A DNA stretch of 5,231 nucleotides from Synergistaceae bacterium (GCA_017448375.1 JAFSLR010000030.1:1-5231); one strand, 5' to 3'. Positions 1-5,053 are shown, numbered from the stretch's first letter. Numbers and translations: made by a program. The notes: generated from the sequence alone by a model not told the origin.

Positions 1-336
1 TGCGGGTGCGGCAAGAATAACATTGACCAGCGCGTCATCGACATGGCCGAAACTATCAGGCAGACTCTCGGCGTTCCTGTACCTGTTACTTCAGGTTGCA
101 GGTGCGAAAAAAATAACGCACGGGTCGGAGGCGTAAAGAACTCATACCACATTCAGGGGAAAGCAGCGGATTTAACGTGTTGTCTCGGTGCTGTAAAGAT
201 GTTCGAGACTGCCAAAAAGCTCAAAGCTGAAGGGAAACTGCCCGATTTAGCGTACTGCATTCTGTACAAGCGCAAGAATATCATTCACATTGACTGCGGA
301 CATAAAAGAAAAACTTTTTTCGAGGTGAGGCCGTGA
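1..336 (+). CDS. Peptidase M15A-type (D,D-carboxypeptidase-like) phage endolysin, 5'-truncated
   Basis: The frame is open from base 1, so the start lies outside the window; 111 residues are visible. They begin CGCGKNNID, which is typical of the beginning of the Peptidase_M15_3 domain, so probably only 10-25 residues are missing. Visible motifs are SGCRC (residues 31-35), VGGVKNSYH (42-50), GKAADL (53-58) and IHID (95-98). The zinc ligands expected for the family are present: His50, Asp57 and His96. Family members cleave peptide cross-links in peptidoglycan. Beside a holin, the likely role is host cell wall lysis at the end of the phage cycle, although some M15 proteins act in virion entry instead. 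An in-frame Met at base 43 is rejected as the start because conserved family sequence continues upstream of it. The stop TGA (334-336) shares its last base with the holin ATG. Confidence 0.88.
   Translation, partial: CGCGKNNIDQRVIDMAETIRQTLGVPVPVTSGCRCEKNNARVGGVKNSYHIQGKAADLTCCLGAVKMFETAKKLKAEGKLPDLAYCILYKRKNIIHIDCGHKRKTFFEVRP
322..328 (+). promoter_or_regulatory. Ribosome binding site of the holin, inside the endolysin 3' end
   Basis: GAGGTGA lies 7 bases before the ATG at 336 and only 4 bases before a GTG at 333. The spacing favours the ATG and gives a TGATG stop-start overlap with the endolysin gene. Confidence 0.7.
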
Positions 337-725
337 TGAAAGACTTTGCTCTCTTTTGCTGGAGCGGGGTTATCGGTTTGTTAGGGTGGTTTTTCGGAGG
401 GATGGACGGGGCTTTATCGCTTCTCATTACTCTCGCTATTACTGATTATTTTTCGGGTCTCGCTGTCGGCTGGTTTGAGCATAATCTCTCCAGCTCGGCG
501 GGCTTTAAGGGTATCGCTCGTAAATGCTTCATGTTTGCGCTTGTCGGCATTGCTAATCTTATCGACAATTCCATTCAAGGTATGGATATTTCTATGAAGA
601 CTATCGTATGCCTTTTCTATATCAGCAACGAAGGCATTTCTATTCTTGAGAATACTCACAAACTAGGCATACCTATTCCTAAGATACTCACTGAGCATTT
701 CTCCAATATGCATAAGGGAAAATAA
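336..725 (+). CDS. Phage holin, toxin secretion/phage lysis holin family (Phage_holin_4_1 type)
   Basis: A 129-residue membrane protein of normal length for this family. Hydrophobic stretches lie at about residues 5-20, 26-44, 64-76 and 88-98, consistent with three or four membrane segments. Recognisable family features are ITDYFSGLAVGWFEHNLSS (35-53), GFKGIARK (56-63), a conserved FYISNEGISILEN block (94-106) and the GIPIPKIL segment (111-118), followed by a charged tail. Holins form lesions in the inner membrane that release or activate endolysin. Here the gene directly follows the M15 peptidase and overlaps it by one base, the reverse of the common holin-endolysin order. The start is ATG 336; GTG 333 is too close to the SD. 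The stop lies only 4 bases before the hairpin at 730-762. Confidence 0.9.
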   Translation: MKDFALFCWSGVIGLLGWFFGGMDGALSLLITLAITDYFSGLAVGWFEHNLSSSAGFKGIARKCFMFALVGIANLIDNSIQGMDISMKTIVCLFYISNEGISILENTHKLGIPIPKILTEHFSNMHKGK

Positions 726-762
726 AAGAAGCCGGACAAGGATTGTTAGTCCCTGCCCGGCT
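718..762 (-). terminator. Convergent intrinsic terminator between the lysis module and the methyltransferase gene
   Basis: The stem is 730-742 with 750-762 and the loop is 743-749. Read as plus-strand RNA it has two A-C mismatches. Read as minus-strand RNA these become G-U pairs, giving a 13-bp stem followed by TCTTTTATTTT. The hairpin is therefore better built for the leftward transcript, which ends its last CDS 9 bases away (stop at 772). In the plus direction the downstream sequence CATTTCTTTT is only moderately U-rich, but it may also stop the lysis transcript. Confidence 0.85.
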
Positions 763-771
763 CATTTCTTT

Positions 772-2385
772 TCACGCTGTCAGCATTGGCATTGAATGCC
801 CTGCATCGAAAAGGTAGTACTCACTTTCCATTACGCTCGATTTGTACGATTCTCGACCCTCGAAACTTTCTATCACTGATTGTTCCTCCGCACTCATCTC
901 CTCATATCTCCGCCGCGCATATCCTTTCGGTAACCACCCTTTGCGCTGTGAGCCGAAGATATTTAGCTTCTTCAGCAAACGTTCATTCGTAAACGTCAAA
1001 TGACACGTCCCCTTCTTGTAGAACGTAACCGTAAAATACTTTAGGGGGATATTTCGCAGATTATGTGATTTCTTCGCTTCTTCCATCTGCGCGTTTATAT
1101 TTACTTCGCCTGTTTCCCCATTATCTAGGAAATTCAGCACCTTTTCTATGTCTGCAAGTTTAGGAATTACACGCCACAGCCAGACATCATAACGCCCGCC
1201 ACTGTAATGCTCATAGGCACTCAGTCGCAGAACTACCCGGCGGTTTATCTTCCACGCACTATTTGTTTTCCAGCCGTTATAGTAGTGAATGTTGATTTTC
1301 TCGTCTTCATCCCATGAATGACGCGCTGAAAGTTCATCGAACAAATCCAGAATACACTCATCAACGCTTTTTATCAGGTTACGTGCTATTTCTTCTTGTA
1401 TTGTTTTGATGTTCCAATACGAGAAGTCATAGTGAGTCAGCGTTTCTATCTTCGTGAGATATTCATTCTGCTGATTGCTCGTCAGCCTTCCTACTATACG
1501 CGGATGACGGAATAATTTTTCCCAGTACTTGCGCCGGACTGCACGCACATATTCATTCACGCTGAATATGTAGTTTTTGTCGTCATCTTCACCGTTGTAT
1601 ATCCTTAGTGTTATGAGGCTTTTTTCCTCCAGTGATTTTTCTTTCAGCTCACGAAGCTCATCATTCAGCCTCAATCCCCATTCGATTTCGCGGTTGTATT
1701 GTGCTACGAATGCTGACACCAAATCCGACTCTGCAAGCTCTGAGTTTTGCGCCTTTTTCTCGTACTCTTCGTAGTCTTTCTCTCGGAGTGTCTCAAATAT
1801 CGTTGTTTTGCGTTCCGGCTCTGGGACTATCACTTTTACACATGCGATTTCAACATCTGTCGGATTTTCGGCAACACTGAATGCTTTTTCGTAGTACTTT
1901 ATTTCCGCTCCATACTGTTCTAACTTTTGGAGTAAGTTTTTGCGTTCGTTGCTGTATGGATTTCTCAGCGTTTCAGCGTTCAGAAGACAGATTATCGCTC
2001 CGCCAGATGTCTGCTGTATCTCAATCGCTTTCAGCAAATGACGCGCTCCGACACTGAACGGCGGATTCATGATAATTAAGTCGTAGTGCTTGTACGTGTG
2101 GTAGGTCAGAAAATCGTCATGTACCACTCGGAAGCCTTTATCTTTGAGGATTGCTCGAAATTCTGGTTCTATCTCTATGCAGTCTATATCCATTTCCAGA
2201 TTTCTATGATAAGTACTCCATTTGAATGAATCTGCTTTCTTTCTCAGAAAATCGCAGATATTTCCGCGTCCGGCTGAAGGTTCTAGCACATAATATGCTT
2301 CCGGCCAGTCGATTCCTTCCGTGATTTTCTCTAACAGGCTTTCAGGTGTCGGGTAGTAGTCTTCACTCCCTGTTATCTTAAGCAT
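772..2385 (-). CDS. Class I SAM-dependent DNA methyltransferase fused to a DUF4942 domain
   Basis: A 537-residue protein. The N-terminal part (about 1-190) has YPTPESL (11-17), the SAM-binding loop LEPSAGRG (34-41) and the catalytic motif NPPF (107-110), as in N6-adenine-type DNA methyltransferases of phages and type I/II systems. A charged linker rich in Glu and Lys (about 191-280) joins a C-terminal region matching DUF4942 as I know it: HSW (356-358), HYYNGWKTN (367-375), WKIN (378-381), LKYFTVTFYKKGTCHLTF (448-465) and NIFGSQRKGWLP (475-486). No separate target recognition domain or partner endonuclease is visible, so it looks like an orphan phage modification enzyme. The chosen ATG has SD AAAGGTGG 7 bases upstream and overlaps the preceding zinc-ribbon gene by 8 bases; the in-frame TTG at 2406 lies upstream of the SD and is rejected. 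It is the last gene of the leftward unit. Function is inferred from motifs; the target site is unknown. Confidence 0.9.
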   Translation of the reverse strand: MLKITGSEDYYPTPESLLEKITEGIDWPEAYYVLEPSAGRGNICDFLRKKADSFKWSTYHRNLEMDIDCIEIEPEFRAILKDKGFRVVHDDFLTYHTYKHYDLIIMNPPFSVGARHLLKAIEIQQTSGGAIICLLNAETLRNPYSNERKNLLQKLEQYGAEIKYYEKAFSVAENPTDVEIACVKVIVPEPERKTTIFETLREKDYEEYEKKAQNSELAESDLVSAFVAQYNREIEWGLRLNDELRELKEKSLEEKSLITLRIYNGEDDDKNYIFSVNEYVRAVRRKYWEKLFRHPRIVGRLTSNQQNEYLTKIETLTHYDFSYWNIKTIQEEIARNLIKSVDECILDLFDELSARHSWDEDEKINIHYYNGWKTNSAWKINRRVVLRLSAYEHYSGGRYDVWLWRVIPKLADIEKVLNFLDNGETGEVNINAQMEEAKKSHNLRNIPLKYFTVTFYKKGTCHLTFTNERLLKKLNIFGSQRKGWLPKGYARRRYEEMSAEEQSVIESFEGRESYKSSVMESEYYLFDAGHSMPMLTA

Positions 2386-2554
2386 GATGTACCCACCTTT
2401 CTTCAAGCTGTATTGCTCCGGCGTTCGCTATATACCACCCTATGTACTCTCCGCAGTCTTTGCAGTGAACAAAATTACCTTCCCGCACTTCCAGTTCTCC
2501 ACCGCAATTAGGACACGGATTAAACATGTTCTCGTCTTCGTAGTCATACATCAT
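2378..2554 (-). CDS. Small zinc-ribbon protein, 58 aa
   Basis: This short frame encodes 58 residues with two knuckles, CPNCGG (14-19) and CKDCGE (31-36), a classic four-cysteine zinc ribbon with a 13-residue spacer. Aromatic GWYIA follows (39-43). The acidic N-terminus (MMYDYEDE) carries no other domain. The start ATG at 2554 (or the next codon, 2551) is preceded by GAAAGGAA at a suitable distance. The stop overlaps the methyltransferase ATG by 8 bases (CATCATGCTTAA), and the downstream SD lies inside this gene, so the two are probably translationally coupled. The protein resembles small phage zinc-ribbon proteins, distantly Lar-like, but lacks the AWN motif of Lar. The role is unknown; binding DNA or a partner protein is plausible. 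Correct reading frame, SD, paired Cys motifs and tight overlap all support a real gene. Confidence 0.82.
   Translation of the reverse strand: MMYDYEDENMFNPCPNCGGELEVREGNFVHCKDCGEYIGWYIANAGAIQLEERWVHHA
2393..2400 (-). promoter_or_regulatory. Ribosome binding site that sets the methyltransferase start at 2385
   Basis: AAAGGTGG on the minus strand lies 7 bases upstream of ATG 2385 and within the 3' end of the 58-aa zinc-ribbon gene. It excludes the in-frame TTG at 2406 as the start. Confidence 0.75.
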
Positions 2555-2575
2555 AATTTTTTCCTTTCTTTGGAA

Positions 2576-2602
2576 TAAAAACGGGAGCTGTGATAGCCTC
2601 CC
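2576..2602 (-). terminator. Intrinsic terminator after the 108-aa Lar-like gene
   Basis: The minus-strand RNA folds 2595-2602 with 2583-2589, a GGGAG-type stem with one bulge and a 5-base loop, followed by GTTTTTATT. It sits 11 bases after the TAG at 2614-2616. The SD of the 58-aa gene begins only a few bases after the U-tract, so readthrough or antitermination would be needed to express the last two genes from the upstream promoter. Confidence 0.7.
2577..2591. repeat. 15-base direct repeat, copy 1 (aaaaacgggagctgt)
   Basis: Identical to bases 2688-2702. Each copy supplies the T-run and the descending arm of a hairpin on the minus strand, one in the true terminator and one inside the Lar-like ORF. 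Confidence 0.75.
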
Positions 2603-2613
2603 TTATGTGCCCT

Positions 2614-2940
2614 CTATTCGCATTCCTGAAATAACGTCATTTGCCGTTCGTAAACGTTTTCTTCATTCAGCGTTTCTTTTTCACATAAAAAACGGGAGCT
2701 GTTTTGCCCCCGCCTGTTCCACGCTCGTAATGCGTCTTTCGGCTTTCGGAAATATCCGTAATTACTCACTCCGCAAATAGCACAATCTACGCTGTAGAGT
2801 CTGCCGTCATTTGTGCTGTCGTTCGGGTCTCGTCCGTTTTGCCCGCACTGCCATATATACGCGAAGCCTCCGCAAAATGGACACGGTAATAATTCCTCAC
2901 CGTCAACGCTCGTCATCACTATCTCGTCCATGTATCCCAT
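2614..2940 (-). CDS. Lar-like restriction alleviation zinc protein with an unusual C-terminal tail
   Basis: A 108-residue protein. CPFCGG (20-25), CAIC (53-56) and ALRAWNRR (70-77) are the ordered hallmarks of Lar-type phage/prophage restriction-alleviation proteins: two zinc knuckles, then an A..AWN.R end. The Rac prophage Lar protein relieves EcoKI restriction and favours methylation; assignment here rests on family pattern only. Lar-like proteins usually end soon after AWNRR, whereas this one continues for about 31 polar residues (78-108). The DNA encoding the beginning of that tail is itself a terminator-like hairpin, suggesting a late 3' extension. The start ATG has GGCGGTGA 4 bases upstream; a second ATG three codons later has no SD. 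It lies 14 bases after the 16-codon ORF and upstream of a terminator. Confidence 0.8.
   Translation of the reverse strand: MGYMDEIVMTSVDGEELLPCPFCGGFAYIWQCGQNGRDPNDSTNDGRLYSVDCAICGVSNYGYFRKPKDALRAWNRRGQNSSRFLCEKETLNEENVYERQMTLFQECE
2687..2711 (-). other. Terminator-like hairpin inside the coding region of the 108-aa Lar-like gene
   Basis: Minus-strand arms GGGGGC (2706-2711) and GCTCCC (2694-2699) pair over 6 bp with one G-U around a 6-base loop, followed by GTTTTTTA (T-run at 2687-2692). It lies right after the codons for AWNRR. It has all parts of an intrinsic terminator yet is in frame within the ORF. It may be a fossil terminator of a shorter ancestor or may attenuate transcription. Confidence 0.55.
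2688..2702. repeat. 15-base direct repeat, copy 2 (aaaaacgggagctgt)
   Basis: Exact copy of 2577-2591, located in the coding sequence for the C-terminal tail of the Lar-like protein. The 111-base offset is a multiple of three, so a segmental duplication of this unit would keep the reading frame. Confidence 0.75.
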
Positions 2941-2954
2941 GCTTTCACCGCCTG

Positions 2955-3005
2955 TTACTCTGCTTTATGTCCGCAGAACGGGCAACGATTGAGAATGCTA
3001 TTCAT
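2955..3005 (-). CDS. Possible 16-codon ORF with a single CPFCG zinc knuckle
   Basis: ATG 3005 to TAA 2955 encodes 16 residues, MNSILNRCPFCGHKAE. The ATG overlaps the stop of the 94-aa gene (ATGAATAG) by 8 bases, and GAGG lies 8 bases upstream. CPFCGHKAE is exactly the first knuckle of Lar-type proteins, so this is unlikely to be random noncoding DNA. It may be a truncated remnant of a third Lar-like gene, a reinitiation peptide coupling the two flanking Lar-like genes, or an extra C-terminal knuckle joined to the 94-aa protein by a +1 frameshift. A single Cys pair cannot complete a zinc site alone but could in a dimer. Whether it is translated is uncertain. Confidence 0.45.
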   Translation of the reverse strand: MNSILNRCPFCGHKAE

Positions 3006-3282
3006 TGTTTGTGCCTCGTGGATTAAAGGGGTCAAACGGTGCGCTCGGTCTGCTGTTCCACAAATCTATTGCCATCTTGTGGTCAAGGCATTCACGGGTT
3101 CGCGCTCCGCAAAACGTACAGCCCGCAATGAAACTTATGCCGTCTTCTGAAGGTACGGTGAATAACTGGACGTACGTGCTTCCACAGAACGGGCATTCAT
3201 TGAGTTTTTTATCGAAACTTGAAATGCCTTTACCTTCGGTTTCTTGTCCGCATATAGGACAGGGTCTTTTGATTTCGTTCAT
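2998..3282 (-). CDS. Lar-like zinc protein with an additional N-terminal knuckle
   Basis: A 94-residue protein. CPFCG (30-34), CTFCGA (55-60) and AIDLWNSRP (71-79) match the Lar-type pattern of two knuckles followed by an A..xWN.R end. An extra CPICG knuckle at 8-12 precedes this core, and Cys65 is an additional cysteine, giving seven in all. The tail is Pro/Asn rich (NPRGTNNE). SD AGGAGG is 7 bases before ATG 3282 and lies inside the end of the preceding gene, whose stop is 2 bases away. The 3' end overlaps the 16-codon ORF by 8 bases. Known Lar acts on type I restriction enzymes; the role here is inferred. The extra orphan knuckle may reflect fusion with another zinc-knuckle fragment. Confidence 0.78.
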   Translation of the reverse strand: MNEIKRPCPICGQETEGKGISSFDKKLNECPFCGSTYVQLFTVPSEDGISFIAGCTFCGARTRECLDHKMAIDLWNSRPSAPFDPFNPRGTNNE

Positions 3283-3284
3283 AA

Positions 3285-3560
3285 TTAATCCTCCTTACCG
3301 TCAATTCGGTCAAGAATCTGCTTTGCTGCTTCAGGAATGAACCTAAAGCTCAAACCTTCTTCGTCATCTTCAGGATTGGTTATAAGTTCATACAGCGTCC
3401 TAATGAATTTGTACATCTCTGGAGCTGCAATAACCAAAGGTGCATAAGCCTTATCATTGAGTACACAGATGAATTTACTCTCAGGCCTTTTGCCTAATAT
3501 GTGAACTAATCTGTCTCCTGAAAGCTCAACATACCATTCTTCTTTTGTGAAATCTAGCAT
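3285..3560 (-). CDS. Phage protein of the 'AAPxLY' type, paralog of the next gene upstream
   Basis: A 91-residue protein starting MLDFTKEEW, with IAAPEMYKFI in the middle (44-53) and ending RIDGKED. The AAPE/D-L/M motif before a helix is common in small phage proteins of unknown function, often as 'LIAAAPELLEAL'. No enzymatic residues are recognisable; the region around 56-85 is probably helical. It shares the FTK..W start, the AAP(E/D)xY core and the RIDGKE end with the 108-aa protein transcribed just before it, so the pair probably arose by tandem duplication. Start and preceding stop overlap as TAATG (one base), with SD GGGGGTGAGG at 3565-3574. No function assigned. Confidence 0.78.
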   Translation of the reverse strand: MLDFTKEEWYVELSGDRLVHILGKRPESKFICVLNDKAYAPLVIAAPEMYKFIRTLYELITNPEDDEEGLSFRFIPEAAKQILDRIDGKED

Positions 3561-3886
3561 TAAGCCTCACCCCCTTCCTTACCGTCAATGCGGTGAGCGA
3601 TAGTCAGGAGTCTGTTGATGTAATCCTGAAAATCAATTTTATGTTCGTCAGGAGCGTTATCCTGAAGGAATTTAAGATAGCCCAAGAAAGCGCATAGAGC
3701 ATCATACAAATCAGGAGCGGCGGCAAAGAGTCTAGCGTCAGCTAGAGTACGAACCCCAGCTATATAATACTTTGACTTGTCAGAGTAGATTGCATATCCG
3801 CGTATGTTTTCTATTTCGCGGTCAAGTGAGTATTCTTTAGAGCTGACCTTTTCAATGCGCCATGTGCCTTTTGTGAAATTCGCCAT
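3560..3886 (-). CDS. Phage protein of the 'AAPxLY' type, 108 aa
   Basis: The protein begins MANFTKGTWRIE, carries ADARLFAAAPDLYDAL (about 50-65) and ends RIDGKEGGEA. 'NARLIAAAPELLEAL'-like blocks are recurrent in phage and prophage proteins of unknown function. The start at 3886 is chosen because the very strong SD AAGGAGGTGA (3894-3903) sits before it and the FTK..W beginning then aligns with the paralog. An in-frame ATG at 3949 would add 21 residues lying largely in the upstream gene and is rejected. It overlaps neighbours by one base on each side (TAATG at both ends), so it is firmly inside a coupled operon. No function is known. Confidence 0.8.
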   Translation of the reverse strand: MANFTKGTWRIEKVSSKEYSLDREIENIRGYAIYSDKSKYYIAGVRTLADARLFAAAPDLYDALCAFLGYLKFLQDNAPDEHKIDFQDYINRLLTIAHRIDGKEGGEA

Positions 3887-4149
3887 TACAACTTCACCTC
3901 CTTTACTCTTTTCCTGATTAACTGTGCATCCGTGTACGTCCGTGTCCATTTCCCGAAAATCTCTTGGAATATATGGTGTATGCCCTGCTTGCCTTCATAG
4001 CTGAATATGAAGTTTTCTTCCGCTGACTGCGTTTTCCCTTTCTCTATCCTGAAGCTGTAGTTTCTTCCGGCCGTAAAGCTGAAGTTCAATCTCTGGTTAG
4101 GCTTTTTACGGCTTTCGGGTGCGCTCAATACTATTTTCACATATTCCAT
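3886..4149 (-). CDS. Conserved-looking small protein of unknown function, 87 aa
   Basis: I do not recognise this protein. It is basic (many Lys and Arg, C-terminus IRKRVKEVKL), has no cysteines and no membrane segment, and shows alternating hydrophobic/polar stretches (LNFSFTAG, YSFRIEKG, NFIFSYEG) that suggest a beta-sheet N-terminal half followed by a helix around HHIFQEIFGKW. The start ATG has GAGGTG 5 bases upstream. The first 13 bases overlap the end of the 167-aa gene in another frame, and its stop shares a base with the next ATG (TAATG). Its place between coupled genes supports it being real. Nucleic-acid binding is possible from the charge but is only a guess. Confidence 0.7.
   Translation of the reverse strand: MEYVKIVLSAPESRKKPNQRLNFSFTAGRNYSFRIEKGKTQSAEENFIFSYEGKQGIHHIFQEIFGKWTRTYTDAQLIRKRVKEVKL
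3894..3903 (-). promoter_or_regulatory. Near-perfect Shine-Dalgarno site, AAGGAGGTGA
   Basis: This long match to the 16S rRNA tail lies 7 bases before ATG 3886, inside the 3' end of the 87-aa gene. It fixes the start of the 108-aa protein and rules out the upstream ATG at 3949. Confidence 0.8.
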
Positions 4150-4640
4150 GCTAACACCTCATTTACTGCCTCTGTTATATTCTCGATTGCCCATACATCT
4201 TCATGTCTCAGGCATTTTTCGCTCAATATATCTTCGGGGCATTTCGCGCTCCCGTAATATTGACATTTTGCGCAGATACCTTCTTCACCGTTGTATGCGT
4301 CGTCCCAGTACAAATCCGCATATGGACGACTGCTGTCTGACATTAACGGCTCATTTATACCGCTGATTCCTAGCACCTGATAACCGTTGCGTAATACCTC
4401 GCCTATCAGAATATCCGCTCCGTAAACTTCTCGCTGGCCGTCTTTCAGGCTGTCTTCCCAGTTACGACAGTTGCCTTCGCAGTCCCAGCGGTATTCCACA
4501 TATTGATACGGACAATGATTTTCGCAGTAACTCCGGCTGTAACTGTCCTCATTAAAGCTCAGGTATGCTCCTTCTTTCAGCAATTCAAGCATTGGCTTCC
4601 GGCTGTTACGCTTTATCAGCTCTCGTAGTGTTTCTCTCAT
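4137..4640 (-). CDS. Cysteine-rich protein with two four-Cys clusters, unknown function, 167 aa
   Basis: The protein has two clusters of four cysteines: 39, 43, 54, 58 (CxxxC-x10-CxxxC) and 123, 126, 134, 143 (CxxC-x7-C-x8-C). Each could bind zinc or an iron-sulfur cluster. The N-terminus is helical and basic (LRELIKRNSRKPMLELL), with a middle region DILIGEVLRNGYQVLGISG (76-94) that could be an alpha/beta element. It matches no family I can name. SD GAAAGGAGC (4649-4657) precedes ATG 4640 with suitable spacing. A terminator hairpin lies directly upstream of that SD, and the next gene overlaps by 13 bases. It is probably the first gene of the coupled block that runs down to the Lar-like genes. 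Confidence 0.75.
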   Translation of the reverse strand: MRETLRELIKRNSRKPMLELLKEGAYLSFNEDSYSRSYCENHCPYQYVEYRWDCEGNCRNWEDSLKDGQREVYGADILIGEVLRNGYQVLGISGINEPLMSDSSRPYADLYWDDAYNGEEGICAKCQYYGSAKCPEDILSEKCLRHEDVWAIENITEAVNEVLAWNM

Positions 4641-4660
4641 TTTTTTTCGCTCCTTTCAGA

Positions 4661-4694
4661 AACAAAAAGGCCGGATTTCGTTGCGTTCCGGCCT
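4661..4694 (-). terminator. Intrinsic terminator after the 115-aa gene
   Basis: Perfect 8-bp arms AGGCCGGA (4668-4675) and TCCGGCCT (4687-4694) enclose an 11-base loop. On the minus strand the stem is followed by TTTTGTTTCT. It begins 11 bases after the 115-aa stop (4706). The next SD (4649-4657) starts within a few bases of the T-rich tail, leaving no visible space for a separate promoter. Confidence 0.8.
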
Positions 4695-4705
4695 CGCCCT
4701 TACTG

Positions 4706-5053
4706 CTATTCTTCTGTTACCGCGATACTGTATTTCTTGGCGGTTGTCCTCTTGCGCGCTATTGGATTTATTCGGCTCGGCGTTTTGCCATTTTTCACGC
4801 GGTAATAGCATTCTGCTATCATCATTGGACTTCTCCACCACACGATTTTCTTCGCTTCGGAGTCATCCTGCCAAAGCTCGCGGCATACCTCGTTTATCTG
4901 CTTCCATGAGTATCCACGCGACTGCGCCTCTTCGATTTCTGCCATATGACGCTGTATCAGCCTGTATATCGGCTTCAGTGTCTCGTTCAGTACGTGAATT
5001 TTGCTTCCGCATGGTTTCTCGCTTGCAAGTCTTTCAAGTATTGTCATTGCCAT
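4706..5053 (-). CDS. Small basic protein with a possible helix-turn-helix, unknown function
   Basis: A 115-residue protein. The segment EAQSRGYSWKQINEVCREL (42-60) resembles the 'G-(Y/F)-(S/T)-W-x-x-I-x-x-x-L' helical motif seen in small HTH-like or mobilization-type proteins. The N-terminus (LNETLKPIYRLIQRHMAEIEE) is strongly helical and the C-terminus is basic (ARKRTTAKK, 99-107), consistent with nucleic-acid binding. This is weak evidence and no named family is claimed. ATG 5053 has AGGAGG 9 bases upstream; an in-frame ATG at 5101 lies inside a hairpin and lacks an SD. A terminator follows the stop. Confidence 0.72.
   Translation of the reverse strand: MAMTILERLASEKPCGSKIHVLNETLKPIYRLIQRHMAEIEEAQSRGYSWKQINEVCRELWQDDSEAKKIVWWRSPMMIAECYYRVKNGKTPSRINPIARKRTTAKKYSIAVTEE

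Noticed and set aside
333..335. GTG as the holin start, giving one extra residue
   Set aside because: It is only 4 bases from the SD GAGGTGA, while ATG 336 has 7-base spacing and gives a normal TGATG overlap.
414..659. 81-codon minus-strand frame opposite the holin
   Set aside because: It is wholly antisense to a recognisable holin with no SD; shadow frame.
2386..2406. TTG start for the methyltransferase 7 codons upstream
   Set aside because: It lies upstream of the clear SD AAAGGTGG, and the extra residues would be encoded by the SD itself.
2577..2702. CRISPR-like repeat-spacer unit from the two 15-base repeats
   Set aside because: Only two short copies exist, one inside a coding region, and both are explained by hairpin/terminator structure.
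3005..3340. 111-codon plus-strand open frame
   Set aside because: It is opposite the Lar-like and AAPxLY genes, has no SD or recognisable domain, and its content mirrors the Cys-rich antisense genes.
3887..3949. Upstream ATG for the 108-aa AAPxLY protein
   Set aside because: The strong SD AAGGAGGTGA falls between this ATG and 3886, and the paralog aligns from the 3886 start.
4565..4909. 114-codon plus-strand open frame rich in hydrophobic residues
   Set aside because: It crosses a terminator and two well-supported minus-strand genes, lacks an SD, and its hydrophobicity looks like an antisense artefact.
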